In this document: piece by piece, positions 7,442 to 16,074 of the stretch | How positions within the stretch are numbered: position 1 is the stretch's first letter | How the letters are laid out: every line of letters begins with the position of its first letter | Assembly: GCA_022705325.1 (NCBI GenBank) | Contig: JAKJER010000004.1 | Location: 255,724 to 319,723 of the forward strand | Direction: 5' to 3' | From: Planctomycetota bacterium | Lineage (GTDB): Bacteria; Planctomycetota; Phycisphaerae; SM23-33 | DNA: 64,000 nucleotides | Notes under the pieces: model-generated | Database searches by the model: none | What the model was told of the DNA's origin: nothing | What the model saw: only the letters and a program-made list of their open reading frames with translations | Made by a program: the position numbers and the translations under genes

Positions 7442-8665
7442 ATGGCGAAGTCCAAGCAGGCTCGGATCGTCGAAGGGACCAACAAGTATCTGATCGCCAA
7501 CTACGGGCGCCTGCCCGTGGCGATGGCGTCCGGTCGCTCCTCGCGGATCACCGACGCCGACGGCAGGGAATATGTCGATTTCTTCTCCGGCTTCGGCGCC
7601 GGCGGGATCGCCGGGCACTGCCACCCCGCCGTCGTGCGGGCCATCCGCCGCCAGGCGGGCAAGCTGACGGCCTGCGGCAACCTGTTCACGCACGAGATGC
7701 AGGTGAAACTGGCCCAGAAGATCACCAAGACCGGATTCGGCGGGAAGGTCTTCTACTGCCACAGCGGCGCCGAGGCCAACGAGGCCGCCCTGAAGCTGGT
7801 GCGGCTGGCCGCCCGCAAGGCGGACCAGGCGGCCGGGCGGACCGTCGACAACCCCTACGGCGGGCGCTACAAGATCATCAGCTTTCACAACTGCTTCCAC
7901 GGGCGGACCATGGGCGGGCTGTCGCTGACGCCCGAGAAGTTCCAGAAGGGCTTCGAGCCCATGCTCCCCGGGAGCGTGAAGGTGCCCTACAACGACCTGG
8001 AGGCGGTGGCCGCCGCCATCGACGTAGACACGGCGGGCATCTTCGTCGAGCCCATCCAGGGCGAGGGGGGGCTGAACATGCCCACCCGGGAGTTCATGCA
8101 AGGCCTGCGGAAACTGTGCGACCGCTACGCCCTCACGCTGGTGTGCGACGAGGTGTGGACGGCCCCGGCCCGCACGGGCAAGTGGTACGGCTACCAGCAT
8201 TACGACATCAAGCCCGACGTGATGACGCTGGGCAAGGCGACCGGCGGGGGGGCGCCGCTGGCGGCGATGGTGGCCGGACGGAAGGTCCAGGACGTGCTCG
8301 TCCCCGGCACGCACGGGTGCACGATGGGCGGCAATCCGCTGTGTGCGGCCGCGGCCCTGGCGACCTACAAGCTGGTGGAGAAAGAGAACCTGCTCGAACA
8401 GGCCAACGTCAAAGGCCAGCGGATCGTCGACTGCCTGAAGGGCGCGAACATCTCCTGCATCCGGGAGATCCGCGGATTCGGCCTGATGCTGGGCATCGAG
8501 CTGGACAAGCCGGGCAAGGACATCTTCGCCGCCTGCCTGGATCGCGGCCTGCTGATCAACTGCACCCAGGAGACCGTCCTGCGTCTGGCGCCGGCATTGA
8601 CGATAACGGACGAGGAACTCAGCCAAGGCCTGGACATCCTGACCGCCGTCCTGAAAGGTCAGTAG
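7442..8665 (+). CDS. Class III PLP-dependent aminotransferase (acetylornithine transaminase-like)
   Basis: A 407-residue fold-type I PLP enzyme. Recognisable parts in order: substrate-side GFGAGGIAGHCHP (about residues 52-64), FYCHSGAEANEAALKLVR, FHNCFHGRT, VEPIQGEGG, LVCDEVWTAPARTG with the PLP-binding Asp, and MTLGKATGGGAP with K265 as the Schiff-base lysine. Length and order match ArgD/acetylornithine and related omega-aminotransferases. Family members also act on 4-aminobutyrate, ornithine or succinylornithine, so the substrate is left open; no other arginine genes are in the window. The ATG at 7442 is preferred over an in-frame TTG at 7430 because ggag at 7432-7435 is correctly spaced for it. 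The cysteine desulfurase-family gene follows 60 bp later after a small hairpin (8675-8691). Confidence 0.85.
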   Translation: MAKSKQARIVEGTNKYLIANYGRLPVAMASGRSSRITDADGREYVDFFSGFGAGGIAGHCHPAVVRAIRRQAGKLTACGNLFTHEMQVKLAQKITKTGFGGKVFYCHSGAEANEAALKLVRLAARKADQAAGRTVDNPYGGRYKIISFHNCFHGRTMGGLSLTPEKFQKGFEPMLPGSVKVPYNDLEAVAAAIDVDTAGIFVEPIQGEGGLNMPTREFMQGLRKLCDRYALTLVCDEVWTAPARTGKWYGYQHYDIKPDVMTLGKATGGGAPLAAMVAGRKVQDVLVPGTHGCTMGGNPLCAAAALATYKLVEKENLLEQANVKGQRIVDCLKGANISCIREIRGFGLMLGIELDKPGKDIFAACLDRGLLINCTQETVLRLAPALTITDEELSQGLDILTAVLKGQ

Positions 8666-8725
8666 TCTTCCCCGCGGGTCCCCGGGACCCGTGCGGACCG
8701 ACGCGAAGGCCCTGAAAGCCGTGCG

Positions 8726-9892
8726 ATGGATCGCTATTACTTCGACAACTCGGCTACCAGCTTTCCCAAGCCCGACTCCGTGACGGAGGCGATGGCGACG
8801 TTCGCCCGCGAATGCGGCGCGTCGGCCGGCCGGGGGGCCTACGCCGAGGCCCGCGCCTGCCAGGACATGATCGCCCTGTGCCGCTCGCGCATCGCCCAGC
8901 TCATCAACGCCGAAGGCCCGGAGCGGATCGTCTTCGCCCACAACTGCTCCGAGGCCCTGTGCCTGGCCATCCGCGGGCTGCTGAATACCGCGGCGGCGGG
9001 CACTCACGCGATCGCGACGGCCATGGAGCACAACAGCGTGCTGCGCCCGCTGAACGCCCTGGCCGACCAGGCGGGCCTGGAGCCGGAGTTCGTCGCCTGC
9101 GACGGGTCGACGGGCCTGGTGGACCCGGAAGACATCCGCAAGGCCATCCGCCCGAGCACCCGGCTGATCGCGTGCGTGCACGTGTCGAACGTGACGGGGA
9201 CGCTCCAGCCGATCGCGGAGGTGATTTCCGTCGCCCGGCAGGCGGGGATCGTCAGTCTCATCGACGCCGCCCAGTCGGCCGGGCACGTCCCGCTGGACGT
9301 GCGGGCGTTGGGGGCGGACCTGGTGGCCTTTCCCGGGCACAAGGGGCTGCTGGGACCGCTGGGCACCGGCGTGCTGTACGTCCGGCCCGGGATCGAAGAG
9401 ATCCTGCCCACGATGAAGGAGGGCGGCACGGGCACCGTCAGCGAGGACCCCCGCCAGCCGTCCACCATGCCCGACAAGTACGAGATCGGCTCGCACAACG
9501 CGATCGGGCTGGCCGGGCTGAGCGAGGGGGTCGCCTGGCTGCTGGAGCGAGGGGTGGCTTCGATCCGCCGCCACGACGAGCACCTCTGCCGCCTGTTCCT
9601 GGAGATCACCGACTCGGTCCGGGGCCTCACGGTGTACGGCCCGCGAGACCTGCGCCAGCGTGCGGGCGTCTTCAGCGTGGCCGTCGAGCACCTGGAGGCG
9701 GGCGACCTGGCCGACCGCCTGGAGGGCGACTACGGCGTGCTGACGCGGCCCGGCATTCACTGTGCCCCGCTGGCCCACCGGACCATCGGCACGATGCCGG
9801 GCGGCACCTGCCGCCTGAGCTTCGGTCCCTTCACGAACGAAGCCCACGTCCGCCACGCCGCCGCCGCTCTGCGGGAAATCGCCACGCGATAA
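8726..9892 (+). CDS. Cysteine desulfurase-family class V aminotransferase
   Basis: A 388-residue PLP enzyme of aminotransferase class V. It opens with YYFDNSATSFPKP, carries ATAMEHNSVLRPL (His stacking on PLP), SLIDAAQSAGHVPLDV (PLP Asp) and AFPGHKGLLGPLGTG, where K206 is the Schiff-base lysine. RPGIHCAPLAH places C346 on the catalytic loop, as in the group of cysteine desulfurase-family proteins distinct from classical IscS/SufS. The expected reaction is sulfur removal from cysteine or selenocysteine, but this subgroup has no firmly fixed partner. No SufBCD/IscU genes are nearby. It follows the aminotransferase gene on the same strand and probably shares its transcript. Only a weak gaagg lies upstream of the ATG. 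Confidence 0.85.
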   Translation: MDRYYFDNSATSFPKPDSVTEAMATFARECGASAGRGAYAEARACQDMIALCRSRIAQLINAEGPERIVFAHNCSEALCLAIRGLLNTAAAGTHAIATAMEHNSVLRPLNALADQAGLEPEFVACDGSTGLVDPEDIRKAIRPSTRLIACVHVSNVTGTLQPIAEVISVARQAGIVSLIDAAQSAGHVPLDVRALGADLVAFPGHKGLLGPLGTGVLYVRPGIEEILPTMKEGGTGTVSEDPRQPSTMPDKYEIGSHNAIGLAGLSEGVAWLLERGVASIRRHDEHLCRLFLEITDSVRGLTVYGPRDLRQRAGVFSVAVEHLEAGDLADRLEGDYGVLTRPGIHCAPLAHRTIGTMPGGTCRLSFGPFTNEAHVRHAAAALREIATR

Positions 9893-9927
9893 CCCGCCGA
9901 TCACCCGACGTGGACCGCGAACAACAA

Positions 9928-9955
9928 TTGACTTGCGCCGCGTGCCGTTTATAAT
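9928..9955 (+). promoter_or_regulatory. Strong sigma-70 promoter for the LptD-like gene
   Basis: TTGACT at 9928-9933, a 16-base spacer and a perfect TATAAT at 9950-9955. Transcription would start near 9962, giving a leader of about 58 bases before the ATG at 10020. Confidence 0.7.
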
Positions 9956-10019
9956 CAGCCGCGCGTCTGGCGAGAGTCGCTTCCCTAAAGGACCATCCTC
10001 TGCAGTCGACGAGAAGGAC

Positions 10020-13000
10020 ATGAGCGAACGCAGCGGCAATGCGATGCGACGGTGCGCGGCAGTCCTGTTGCTGGCACTGGCGGCGGCTGCCCAGGCCGCA
10101 CCTGTCGAGTACATCCACGAAGACGTCCGCGTGACCGGTCAGGAGATTCACGGCTTCACCGACGATCAGCGGAACGTGTCGGTGGTGCTGGGGAGCTTCA
10201 AGCTGGTCGTCGGCGGGCGGACCATCACTGGGCGCGACGCGGTGCTGTGGATCCGCTCCCAGGACATCGGCGGGGCCGAACGTCACGATATCGTGGTCTA
10301 CGTGGAAGGCGACGCGCGCGTCAGCGAGCCGGGCGGGACGGTCAGCGGCGACAAGACCATGCTCGTCCATCTGCACGTGCAGGGGCGGATCCGCTCGGCC
10401 AGGCCCGTCCTCGGCCAGCGCCCGCTCACGGACCTGCCCCTGTACCAGCGGGCCAGGGTCGCCCGCGACGTGCCCGTGGTTCCGCCGTCGACCCAGCCGG
10501 CCCACGACATGGCCATTCCCTGGCATCCGAGCCCGGTGCTGGTGGTCAAGCGTCCCGGCGAGAAGCCCCCGGCGCCGGCAACCAAGCCGGGAACGGGCGA
10601 GGGGCCGGCGGTGGCGGCGGGGCCCGGCGAGAGCCCGGCCAGCCGTCCGGGCGCCAAGCCCGTTCCTCCGCCCCCGACGCCCCAGCCGGTCAGCTTCTAC
10701 GCCGACCACTTCACCTCGCACCGGGAGGGCGACATCCGCATCTGGGTGGCCAAGGGCAACGTGTACCTCTCCCAGGGCGATCCCGACGGCAAGCTGTTCC
10801 TGGAGATGCGCAGCCAGTCGGCCGTCGTGTTCACCATCCCGCAGGATGCCAAGGATCGCCCAGCCCCCAAGGACACCCGCAGCCCGTTCAGCCCCCGCGC
10901 GGGGCGCAGCGGGAGCGAGCGCGGCGCGGACGTGCCGTCGGCGGGCGCGGGCGCGGGGGTGCCCATCGCGGGCGCGTCGGCGGCCAGCGGCGAGTCCCTG
11001 CTGGGCGTCTATCTCGAAGACGACGTGATCCTCTCCCGCGGGGAGCGGTTCATGCGGGGCCAGGCCGCCTATTACGACTTCACGGTGGACCGGGCGATGG
11101 TCGTCGAGCCGGTCTTCCGGACGATCCAGGAGCAGCGGAACATCCCGATCTACATCCGGGCCCGCGAGGCGCGGGTGCTGTCGGCCCGCCAGACGTACTT
11201 CCACCACGCCAAGATTTCGACCAGCGACTTCTACTCGCCGTCGTACCACGTGGGCGCCCGCAAGGTCTACATCACCGACACCACGCCCTATGACGAGAAG
11301 GGCGTGGCCCTGGACGAGCCGAGCATGCAGGCCAAGCTGTACGACAGCACCCTGGCGATCCACGACGTTCCGATCTTCTACTGGCCCTACACCAACACCG
11401 AGGTGCAGGACCTGACCTCGCCGCTCAAGCGCCTCACGATCGGGCGGGACGGCGAGTTCGGGCCCGGCGTCGACAGCGAGTGGCACCTCTTCCGCCTGCT
11501 GGGGCTGGTCAAGCCGGCGGGCTACACCGGCACGCTCGGGCTGTCCGTCTATCAGCGCCGCACCGCCGCCAGCGCCAGACTCCGCTACGTCCGCGACGAC
11601 TACAGCGGCTACGCCCAGATCGGCGGGGTGATCGACCGCGAGCAGGAGGACGACTTCGGCGACCTGCGCCGCAACCTGCAGGCGCCCGAGGAGCGCGGGC
11701 GGGTGCTGCTGCGCCACAAGCAGTTCCTCCAGGACGACTGGCAGCTCCAGTTCGAGCTCAGCTACATCTGCGACCGCAACTACCTCGAACAATACAACTC
11801 GGCGGAGTTCCACGCGGGCAAGGAGCAGGAGACGTTGCTGTACGCCAAGAAGCAGCGGGACAACTGGGCCTTCGACGCCCTCCTGAAGTACAGGATCAAC
11901 CGCTTCCAGAACCAGACAGAGTCGCTGCCGGACCTGGGCTTCTACCTGGTGGGCCAGCCGCTGCTGGACGACACCTTCACGTACTTCAACGAGTCGCACG
12001 CCGGGCTGTTGCGCTATCGCCCGCCGAACTTCAGCAAGCTGGACGACAACGGGTGCCTCGTCCGCACCGACACCCGCAACGAGCTGGACCTGCCCCTGCG
12101 CTTCGGGCCCGTGCAGGTCGTGCCCTTCGCGACCGGGCGGGCCACCTGGTGGAGCCGCTCGCCCGCCGACGATCAGTTCACCCCCGCGGGGGTCCAATTG
12201 CCCTACGACGGCGACGACTCGATCTGCCGGCCCTACGGAAACCTGGGCGTCCGCTCGGCCACCAGCTTCTGGCGAATCTACGACAACGTGGACAACCGCC
12301 TGCTCGACGTCCACCGTCTCAAGCACGTGATCACGCCCGAGGTCACCGCCTTCGCTTCCGACGCGCACAACATCACCCGCGGCGACCTGGACCCGTTCAG
12401 TCTGGCCCGGCGACGCGGCCTGCTGGTGGACCCGGACAACGAGGGCTTCATGGACGGCGGGATCGAGCGCCACCTGGACGGGATGGACGGCGTGGAGGTG
12501 GGCCTGACGCAGCGGTTGCAGACCAAGCGCGGGGCCAACCGCGACCAGACGGTGGACTGGATGCGGTTGCGGCTGTCGCTGGGCTTCTACAACAACTATT
12601 CCGGCCACCAGCTCAGCGACGGGCGGTTCTACCTGTACCGCCCGGAGTACAGCATCGGGCGCAACCATCTCAACGCCGACTACGACTGGCAGATCTCCAA
12701 CAGCACCCGCCTCAGCGCGTACGGCAATTACGACCTGGAGCGCGACATTCTCGGACGGTGGGGGACGCAACTCGCCGTCTCGCGGACGCCCCGCCTGCAG
12801 TACATGGTCGGCCTGCGGTCGATCAAGGACATGGACTCCACCGCCGTGACCGCGGGCTTCACGTACCAGATCGACCGGCGATACGCGCTGAGCGTCTTCG
12901 AGCTGTACGACCTGGACTTCCACGGGCGCCAGAACGAGATGACCACCGTCACGCTGACCCGCAAGTTCTCGCGATGGTACGTGGCCCTGACCTGGCAGTG

Positions 13001-13115
13001 GGACCAGGTGGAGCAGGACTGTGCGGTCCTCGTGACCATCTGGCCCGAAGGCATGCCCGAATTCCGCCTCGGCGAGGGCCACAACAACTTCCTGTCCACC
13101 AGCGGGCAGAACTGA
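10020..13115 (+). CDS. LptD/OstA-like outer-membrane LPS-assembly protein
   Basis: A 1031-residue exported protein. The signal peptide core is AAVLLLALAAAAQA (about residues 12-26). Two LptA/OstA-type beta-jellyroll stretches follow: about 30-115 (ITGRDAVLWI..VYVEGDARVSEPGGTVSGD) and about 225-290 (ADHFTSHREGDIRIWVAKGNVYLSQG), separated by a Pro/Ala-rich linker. Residues near 400-450 (DSTLAIHDVPIFYWPY) match the hinge before the barrel in LptD proteins (the FY.P motif), and the rest alternates strands to the C-terminus, with LQFELSYICDRNYLEQY and DLGFYLVGQPLLDD. The expected role is insertion of LPS or a similar lipid into the outer membrane. The protein is longer than E. coli LptD because of the linker and the second jellyroll. 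An in-frame GTG-type upstream extension to 9933 lies before the promoter's start point and is rejected. Confidence 0.8.
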   Translation: MSERSGNAMRRCAAVLLLALAAAAQAAPVEYIHEDVRVTGQEIHGFTDDQRNVSVVLGSFKLVVGGRTITGRDAVLWIRSQDIGGAERHDIVVYVEGDARVSEPGGTVSGDKTMLVHLHVQGRIRSARPVLGQRPLTDLPLYQRARVARDVPVVPPSTQPAHDMAIPWHPSPVLVVKRPGEKPPAPATKPGTGEGPAVAAGPGESPASRPGAKPVPPPPTPQPVSFYADHFTSHREGDIRIWVAKGNVYLSQGDPDGKLFLEMRSQSAVVFTIPQDAKDRPAPKDTRSPFSPRAGRSGSERGADVPSAGAGAGVPIAGASAASGESLLGVYLEDDVILSRGERFMRGQAAYYDFTVDRAMVVEPVFRTIQEQRNIPIYIRAREARVLSARQTYFHHAKISTSDFYSPSYHVGARKVYITDTTPYDEKGVALDEPSMQAKLYDSTLAIHDVPIFYWPYTNTEVQDLTSPLKRLTIGRDGEFGPGVDSEWHLFRLLGLVKPAGYTGTLGLSVYQRRTAASARLRYVRDDYSGYAQIGGVIDREQEDDFGDLRRNLQAPEERGRVLLRHKQFLQDDWQLQFELSYICDRNYLEQYNSAEFHAGKEQETLLYAKKQRDNWAFDALLKYRINRFQNQTESLPDLGFYLVGQPLLDDTFTYFNESHAGLLRYRPPNFSKLDDNGCLVRTDTRNELDLPLRFGPVQVVPFATGRATWWSRSPADDQFTPAGVQLPYDGDDSICRPYGNLGVRSATSFWRIYDNVDNRLLDVHRLKHVITPEVTAFASDAHNITRGDLDPFSLARRRGLLVDPDNEGFMDGGIERHLDGMDGVEVGLTQRLQTKRGANRDQTVDWMRLRLSLGFYNNYSGHQLSDGRFYLYRPEYSIGRNHLNADYDWQISNSTRLSAYGNYDLERDILGRWGTQLAVSRTPRLQYMVGLRSIKDMDSTAVTAGFTYQIDRRYALSVFELYDLDFHGRQNEMTTVTLTRKFSRWYVALTWQWDQVEQDCAVLVTIWPEGMPEFRLGEGHNNFLSTSGQN

Positions 13116-13118
13116 TTG

Positions 13119-13133
13119 CGGCCCGAAGGGCCG
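13119..13133 (+). terminator. Short G+C hairpin after the LptD-like gene
   Basis: CGGCCC-gaa-GGGCCG starts four bases after the stop codon. There is no T tract, so termination here is a guess. A second G+C-rich palindrome-like stretch (cctgtcccgcgggcaggc) and degenerate heptamers (AATTGCG, GATTGCC, GAATGCG) fill the rest of the 76-bp gap to coaB. Confidence 0.35.
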
Positions 13134-13191
13134 GTCACAGGGGGCCGGCCCTCGGACCTGTCCCGCGGGCAGGCAAATTGCGGATTGCCGA

Positions 13192-13824
13192 ATGCGAATC
13201 CTCATCACAGCCGGGCCCACGCGTGAGCACATCGACCCCGTGCGGTTCATCACCAACGCCTCCAGCGGGCGGATGGGCCTGGCCGTGGCGGCGGCTGCGG
13301 CCGGGGCGGGGCACCAGGTCACGCTCCTGCATGCCGCCGGCATGGACGTTCGCGGGGCGGGCGAGGACGTGGAGAGGGCGGCTTTCGTGTCGGTGGCCGA
13401 CCTCAAGAGACTGCTGCACGAGCGGTTCGCGGAGTGCGACGCGCTGGTGATGGCGGCGGCGGTGGGGGACTTCCAGGTCGAAGACTACTCCCCGCAGAAG
13501 ATCCCCCGTCGCGGCGGGCCGATCACGCTCCGCCTGGTGCCCACGGAAGACCTGCTGGCCGGCGTGGCGGCCGGGCGGCGCGAGGGGCAGCGGATCATCG
13601 CCTTCGCCGTGGAGGACGGCCCGCGGGACCAGGTGGAGGCCAAGGCCCACGACGAGCTTCGCTCCAAGGGCGCCGATTACGTGGTGGTCAACCGCCCGGA
13701 GGCGATGGCGGCCGAGGCGAGCGAGGCGTGCATCCTGTCGCCCGGCGGGATCGTCCTGCCCTGGGGGCACAGGCCGAAAGAGGAGCTGGCGAGAGAGATC
13801 ATTGGCTTTCTGGGGAGTAAGTGA
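13192..13824 (+). CDS. coaB: Phosphopantothenate-cysteine ligase (stand-alone CoaB domain)
   Basis: A 210-residue protein equal to the C-terminal half of CoaBC. It starts with the hallmark MRILITAGPTREHIDPVRFI and TNASSGRMG (nucleotide-binding start of the CoaB fold), then AECDALVMAAAVGDFQ and DYVVVNRPEAMA. It joins cysteine to 4'-phosphopantothenate in coenzyme A synthesis. The CoaC decarboxylase half is missing here and should be encoded elsewhere. The 3' end is remarkable: the last 30 codons before the tail (13711-13800) recur at 14833-14922 with 84 of 90 bases identical, on the far side of a SIR2-like gene whose ATG overlaps the coaB stop (TGATG). The present tail IIGFLGSK therefore probably came in with the cassette, and the old tail is the one ending at 14940. 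Confidence 0.85.
   Translation: MRILITAGPTREHIDPVRFITNASSGRMGLAVAAAAAGAGHQVTLLHAAGMDVRGAGEDVERAAFVSVADLKRLLHERFAECDALVMAAAVGDFQVEDYSPQKIPRRGGPITLRLVPTEDLLAGVAAGRREGQRIIAFAVEDGPRDQVEAKAHDELRSKGADYVVVNRPEAMAAEASEACILSPGGIVLPWGHRPKEELAREIIGFLGSK
13711..13800 (+). repeat. Left copy of the coaB 3'-end direct repeat
   Basis: These 90 bases encode AEASEACILSPGG followed by IVLPWGHRPKEELAREI and match 14833-14922 at 84 of 90 positions. Four of the six differences are silent, so both copies evolved as coding sequence; this is not a fresh exact duplication. Confidence 0.95.
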
Positions 13825-14798
13825 TGAACACTGTGTTTATATTGGGGGCTGGGGCCAGCAAGGCGGTTTGGCAGTTCCCGACGATGGACAGATTCTTCGA
13901 GGCCGAGCCAGAATCGGAAGATGGCGACGTCTTAGAGAGGTTCCTCAAATCCTATTTCGGAGCTAGGAATGCACGCAATCTGGAAGACGTAGTGACCCAT
14001 TTGGATAACACGCTAGCAGGGTTAGGCTCGTTATGGTATGGGGACGGTAACAGCGAACGCATAGAAGCCGAGCGTCTTCGGTATTGTGTGCTGAAAGCAA
14101 TTCGGAAGAGACTGTCGACAGAAGGGAAGACTCCTGACTATACCGGCTATGACCAGGTTTTTGATGGCTTTAACCATACTGACCGAATCATAACGTTCAA
14201 CTATGACCTTGGCGTGGAGACATATTCTTGCCTCCCACAGAAGAGGGCCCGTTACCTGCAGCAGTTTCGCATGACTCATCTGGCGGAGATGCTGTTCTCG
14301 CAGCAATGCGCTCCTTTGATCGGAAAGAAAGCGCCCGACGATGAACCCTTGATACTGCTCAAACTCCACGGCTCTTTGAACTATCTCAAGTGTGACTGTA
14401 CAGCCTGTCCGAGTAGGGCCAACATATTCGTTCGCGGTCCAGGCGACTTCCTCTGTCCGAGTTGCGGGGCGGACCTGGAGCCGGTACTTGTAGCCCCCAC
14501 CATGTATAAAGCGCTCGAGAAATACCCCAAGCTAGCCCTCATCTGGAGGATTGCCCAACACGCCATGGCCGAGGCAGACAGGCTAGTCCTATGGGGTTTT
14601 TCCTGTCCAACCACAGACCATCATTTTGCCTGGCTCATGCGCGGTGTCTTTCGCTCCCGAAAAAAACCTTTGTGGGAACTGGCAATAATCGACCCGCAGC
14701 ATTCTGAGGTGGCCCAAAGACTTCGGTCAATCATTGGCGAAAAGAGTGCACGATCATGGAAATACTACTACAATCACGCGGAGTACGGCAATGACTGA
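13824..14798 (+). CDS. SIR2-like domain protein with zinc ribbon (candidate NADase defence effector)
   Basis: A 324-residue protein. The N-terminal nucleotide loop FILGAGASKA is at residues 5-14. ITFNYDL (N126) and LKLHGSLNY (H182) are the conserved Asn and His of SIR2-like domains, and LVLWGFSCPTTDHHF is the late family motif. Five cysteines at 190, 192, 195, 211 and 214 (CxCxxC...CPSC) form a likely zinc ribbon. SIR2-like proteins of this kind often act as NAD-consuming effectors in phage defence, usually with a partner; no partner gene is present here, so the role is inferred. The ATG at 13824 overlaps the coaB TGA and has ggggag at 13812-13817, so translation is coupled to coaB. Base use is visibly A+T-richer than all neighbours (codons such as ata, cta, aga, tta), a sign of transfer. 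Confidence 0.8.
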   Translation: MNTVFILGAGASKAVWQFPTMDRFFEAEPESEDGDVLERFLKSYFGARNARNLEDVVTHLDNTLAGLGSLWYGDGNSERIEAERLRYCVLKAIRKRLSTEGKTPDYTGYDQVFDGFNHTDRIITFNYDLGVETYSCLPQKRARYLQQFRMTHLAEMLFSQQCAPLIGKKAPDDEPLILLKLHGSLNYLKCDCTACPSRANIFVRGPGDFLCPSCGADLEPVLVAPTMYKALEKYPKLALIWRIAQHAMAEADRLVLWGFSCPTTDHHFAWLMRGVFRSRKKPLWELAIIDPQHSEVAQRLRSIIGEKSARSWKYYYNHAEYGND

Positions 14799-14832
14799 CC
14801 GCATGGTCAAGTCAGGAAATCTGCGTGAGTTG

Positions 14833-14940
14833 GCCGAGTCGAGCGAGGCGTGCATCCTGTCGTCCGGCGGAATCGTCCTGCCCTGGGGGCACAGGCCGAA
14901 AGAGGAGTTGGCCAGGGAGATCGTGGCGATGCTGGACTGA
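14833..14940 (+). pseudogene. coaB: Orphan 3' end of coaB (right copy of the repeat)
   Basis: Bases 14833-14922 repeat 13711-13800 (84/90 identical) and continue in frame to a stop at 14938-14940, reading ...EELAREIVAMLD. An in-frame ATG lies at 14791 (MTDRMVKSGNLRE...), but the fragment lacks all of the catalytic fold. It is best read as the former C-terminus of the resident coaB, displaced when the SIR2 cassette arrived. Confidence 0.85.
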
Positions 14941-14992
14941 TGAACCGGGCTCACAGCACGGCGGGAGCCGGGGGGTCGGAAAGGACCAGTCG

Positions 14993-15976
14993 ATGAAGCG
15001 CATCGCGTTGCCCCTGTCGTTGGTGCTCTCGTGCCTCCTGGCAGCGCCCGTCTGGGCCGCCCCACGCACGGGCGGCGCCCGCCGGGCGCCAAGCGTCCAG
15101 CCCACGCGGACGATCATCTACAAGACCGTTGGCCAGACCAAGCTTCAGATGTTCATCTTCGAGCCCGCCGGCCACAAGGCGAGCGATCATCGCCCGGCCA
15201 TCGTCTTCTTCTTCGGCGGGGGGTGGGCCTCCGGGACGCCGGGGCAGTTCTACCCTCACGCGGCCTACCTGGCGTCCAGGGGCATGGTCGCCTTCTGTGC
15301 CGACTACCGCGTCAAAAGCCGCCAGGGCGTCACACCCTTCGAGTGCGTCACCGACGCCAAGTCGGCCGTCCGCTACGTGCGGGCACACGCCGGCGAACTG
15401 GGCGTGGACCCCAAGCGCATCGCGGCTGGCGGCGGGTCGGCCGGCGGACACATCGCCGCCTGTACCGGGACCATTCCCGGCCTGGACGACACTTCCGAAG
15501 ACGCGAAGGTCTCCTCCGTGCCCGACGCGATGGTCCTGTTCAATCCCGTGCTCACGCTGGACCCGGAACTGTTCCGCAAGCGCGGCATCGATGAGGAGTT
15601 CATCCGCCGCCTCCAAGGCCGCTTCGGAGACAAAGACCCCCGCGACATCTCGCCGTACAACCACGTCCGGGCCGGCCAGCCGCCGACGATCATCTTCCAC
15701 GGCGAGGCCGACAGCACCGTGCCCATTGCCTCCATACGAGTGTTTGTCGAGGCCGCCAAGAAGGCGGGCAACCGTTGCGAACTGGCGGCCTACCCGGGAA
15801 AGGCACACGGGTTCTTCAACTATGGGCGGGGCGACGAGTACTACGACACCCTCCGCAAGACCGACGAGTTCCTGGCCTCGGCGGGCTTCCTCCAGGGCCC
15901 GGCGACGGTGAACGTCCCCACGCCCGCCAAGCCGTCGCCCGCCCCCGACACGGTCAAACCCGCCGGCGACAAGTAA
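14993..15976 (+). CDS. Exported alpha/beta-hydrolase (carboxylesterase / acetyl esterase type)
   Basis: A 327-residue protein with a signal peptide (ALPLSLVLSCLLAAPVWA, about residues 4-21). The oxyanion stretch IVFFFGGGW is near residue 75, the nucleophile elbow is GGGSAGGH (about residue 147, Ser), then HGEADSTVP supplies the acid and GKAHGF the catalytic His. This order and the HGG-like motif fit the esterase/lipase group close to acetylxylan and carboxyl esterases; a role in removing ester groups from polysaccharides fits the glycan-degrading character of the genome but is inferred. The C-terminus is a Pro/Ala-rich tail. Ribosome binding site ggaaaggac is at 14978-14986. It follows the displaced coaB end by 52 bp. 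Confidence 0.85.
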   Translation: MKRIALPLSLVLSCLLAAPVWAAPRTGGARRAPSVQPTRTIIYKTVGQTKLQMFIFEPAGHKASDHRPAIVFFFGGGWASGTPGQFYPHAAYLASRGMVAFCADYRVKSRQGVTPFECVTDAKSAVRYVRAHAGELGVDPKRIAAGGGSAGGHIAACTGTIPGLDDTSEDAKVSSVPDAMVLFNPVLTLDPELFRKRGIDEEFIRRLQGRFGDKDPRDISPYNHVRAGQPPTIIFHGEADSTVPIASIRVFVEAAKKAGNRCELAAYPGKAHGFFNYGRGDEYYDTLRKTDEFLASAGFLQGPATVNVPTPAKPSPAPDTVKPAGDK

Positions 15977-16074
15977 GCCGGGCGCACCGGCGGCGGGCAG
16001 ACAGGGGCAGTCACCATCACGGCGGCTGGCCCTGTTCGTTCATGGCGCCCCTTTGGATGCGCCAGGCGCCAAGC

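Noticed and set aside
9831..13406. A 1191-codon minus-strand frame opposite the LptD-like gene
   Set aside because: Antisense shadow; the plus strand has a strong promoter, signal peptide and LptD motifs.
14734..14940. Separate small gene encoding a CoaB-like tail
   Set aside because: It begins inside the SIR2 gene in another frame and carries only the last 30 codons of coaB; it is the displaced 3' end.
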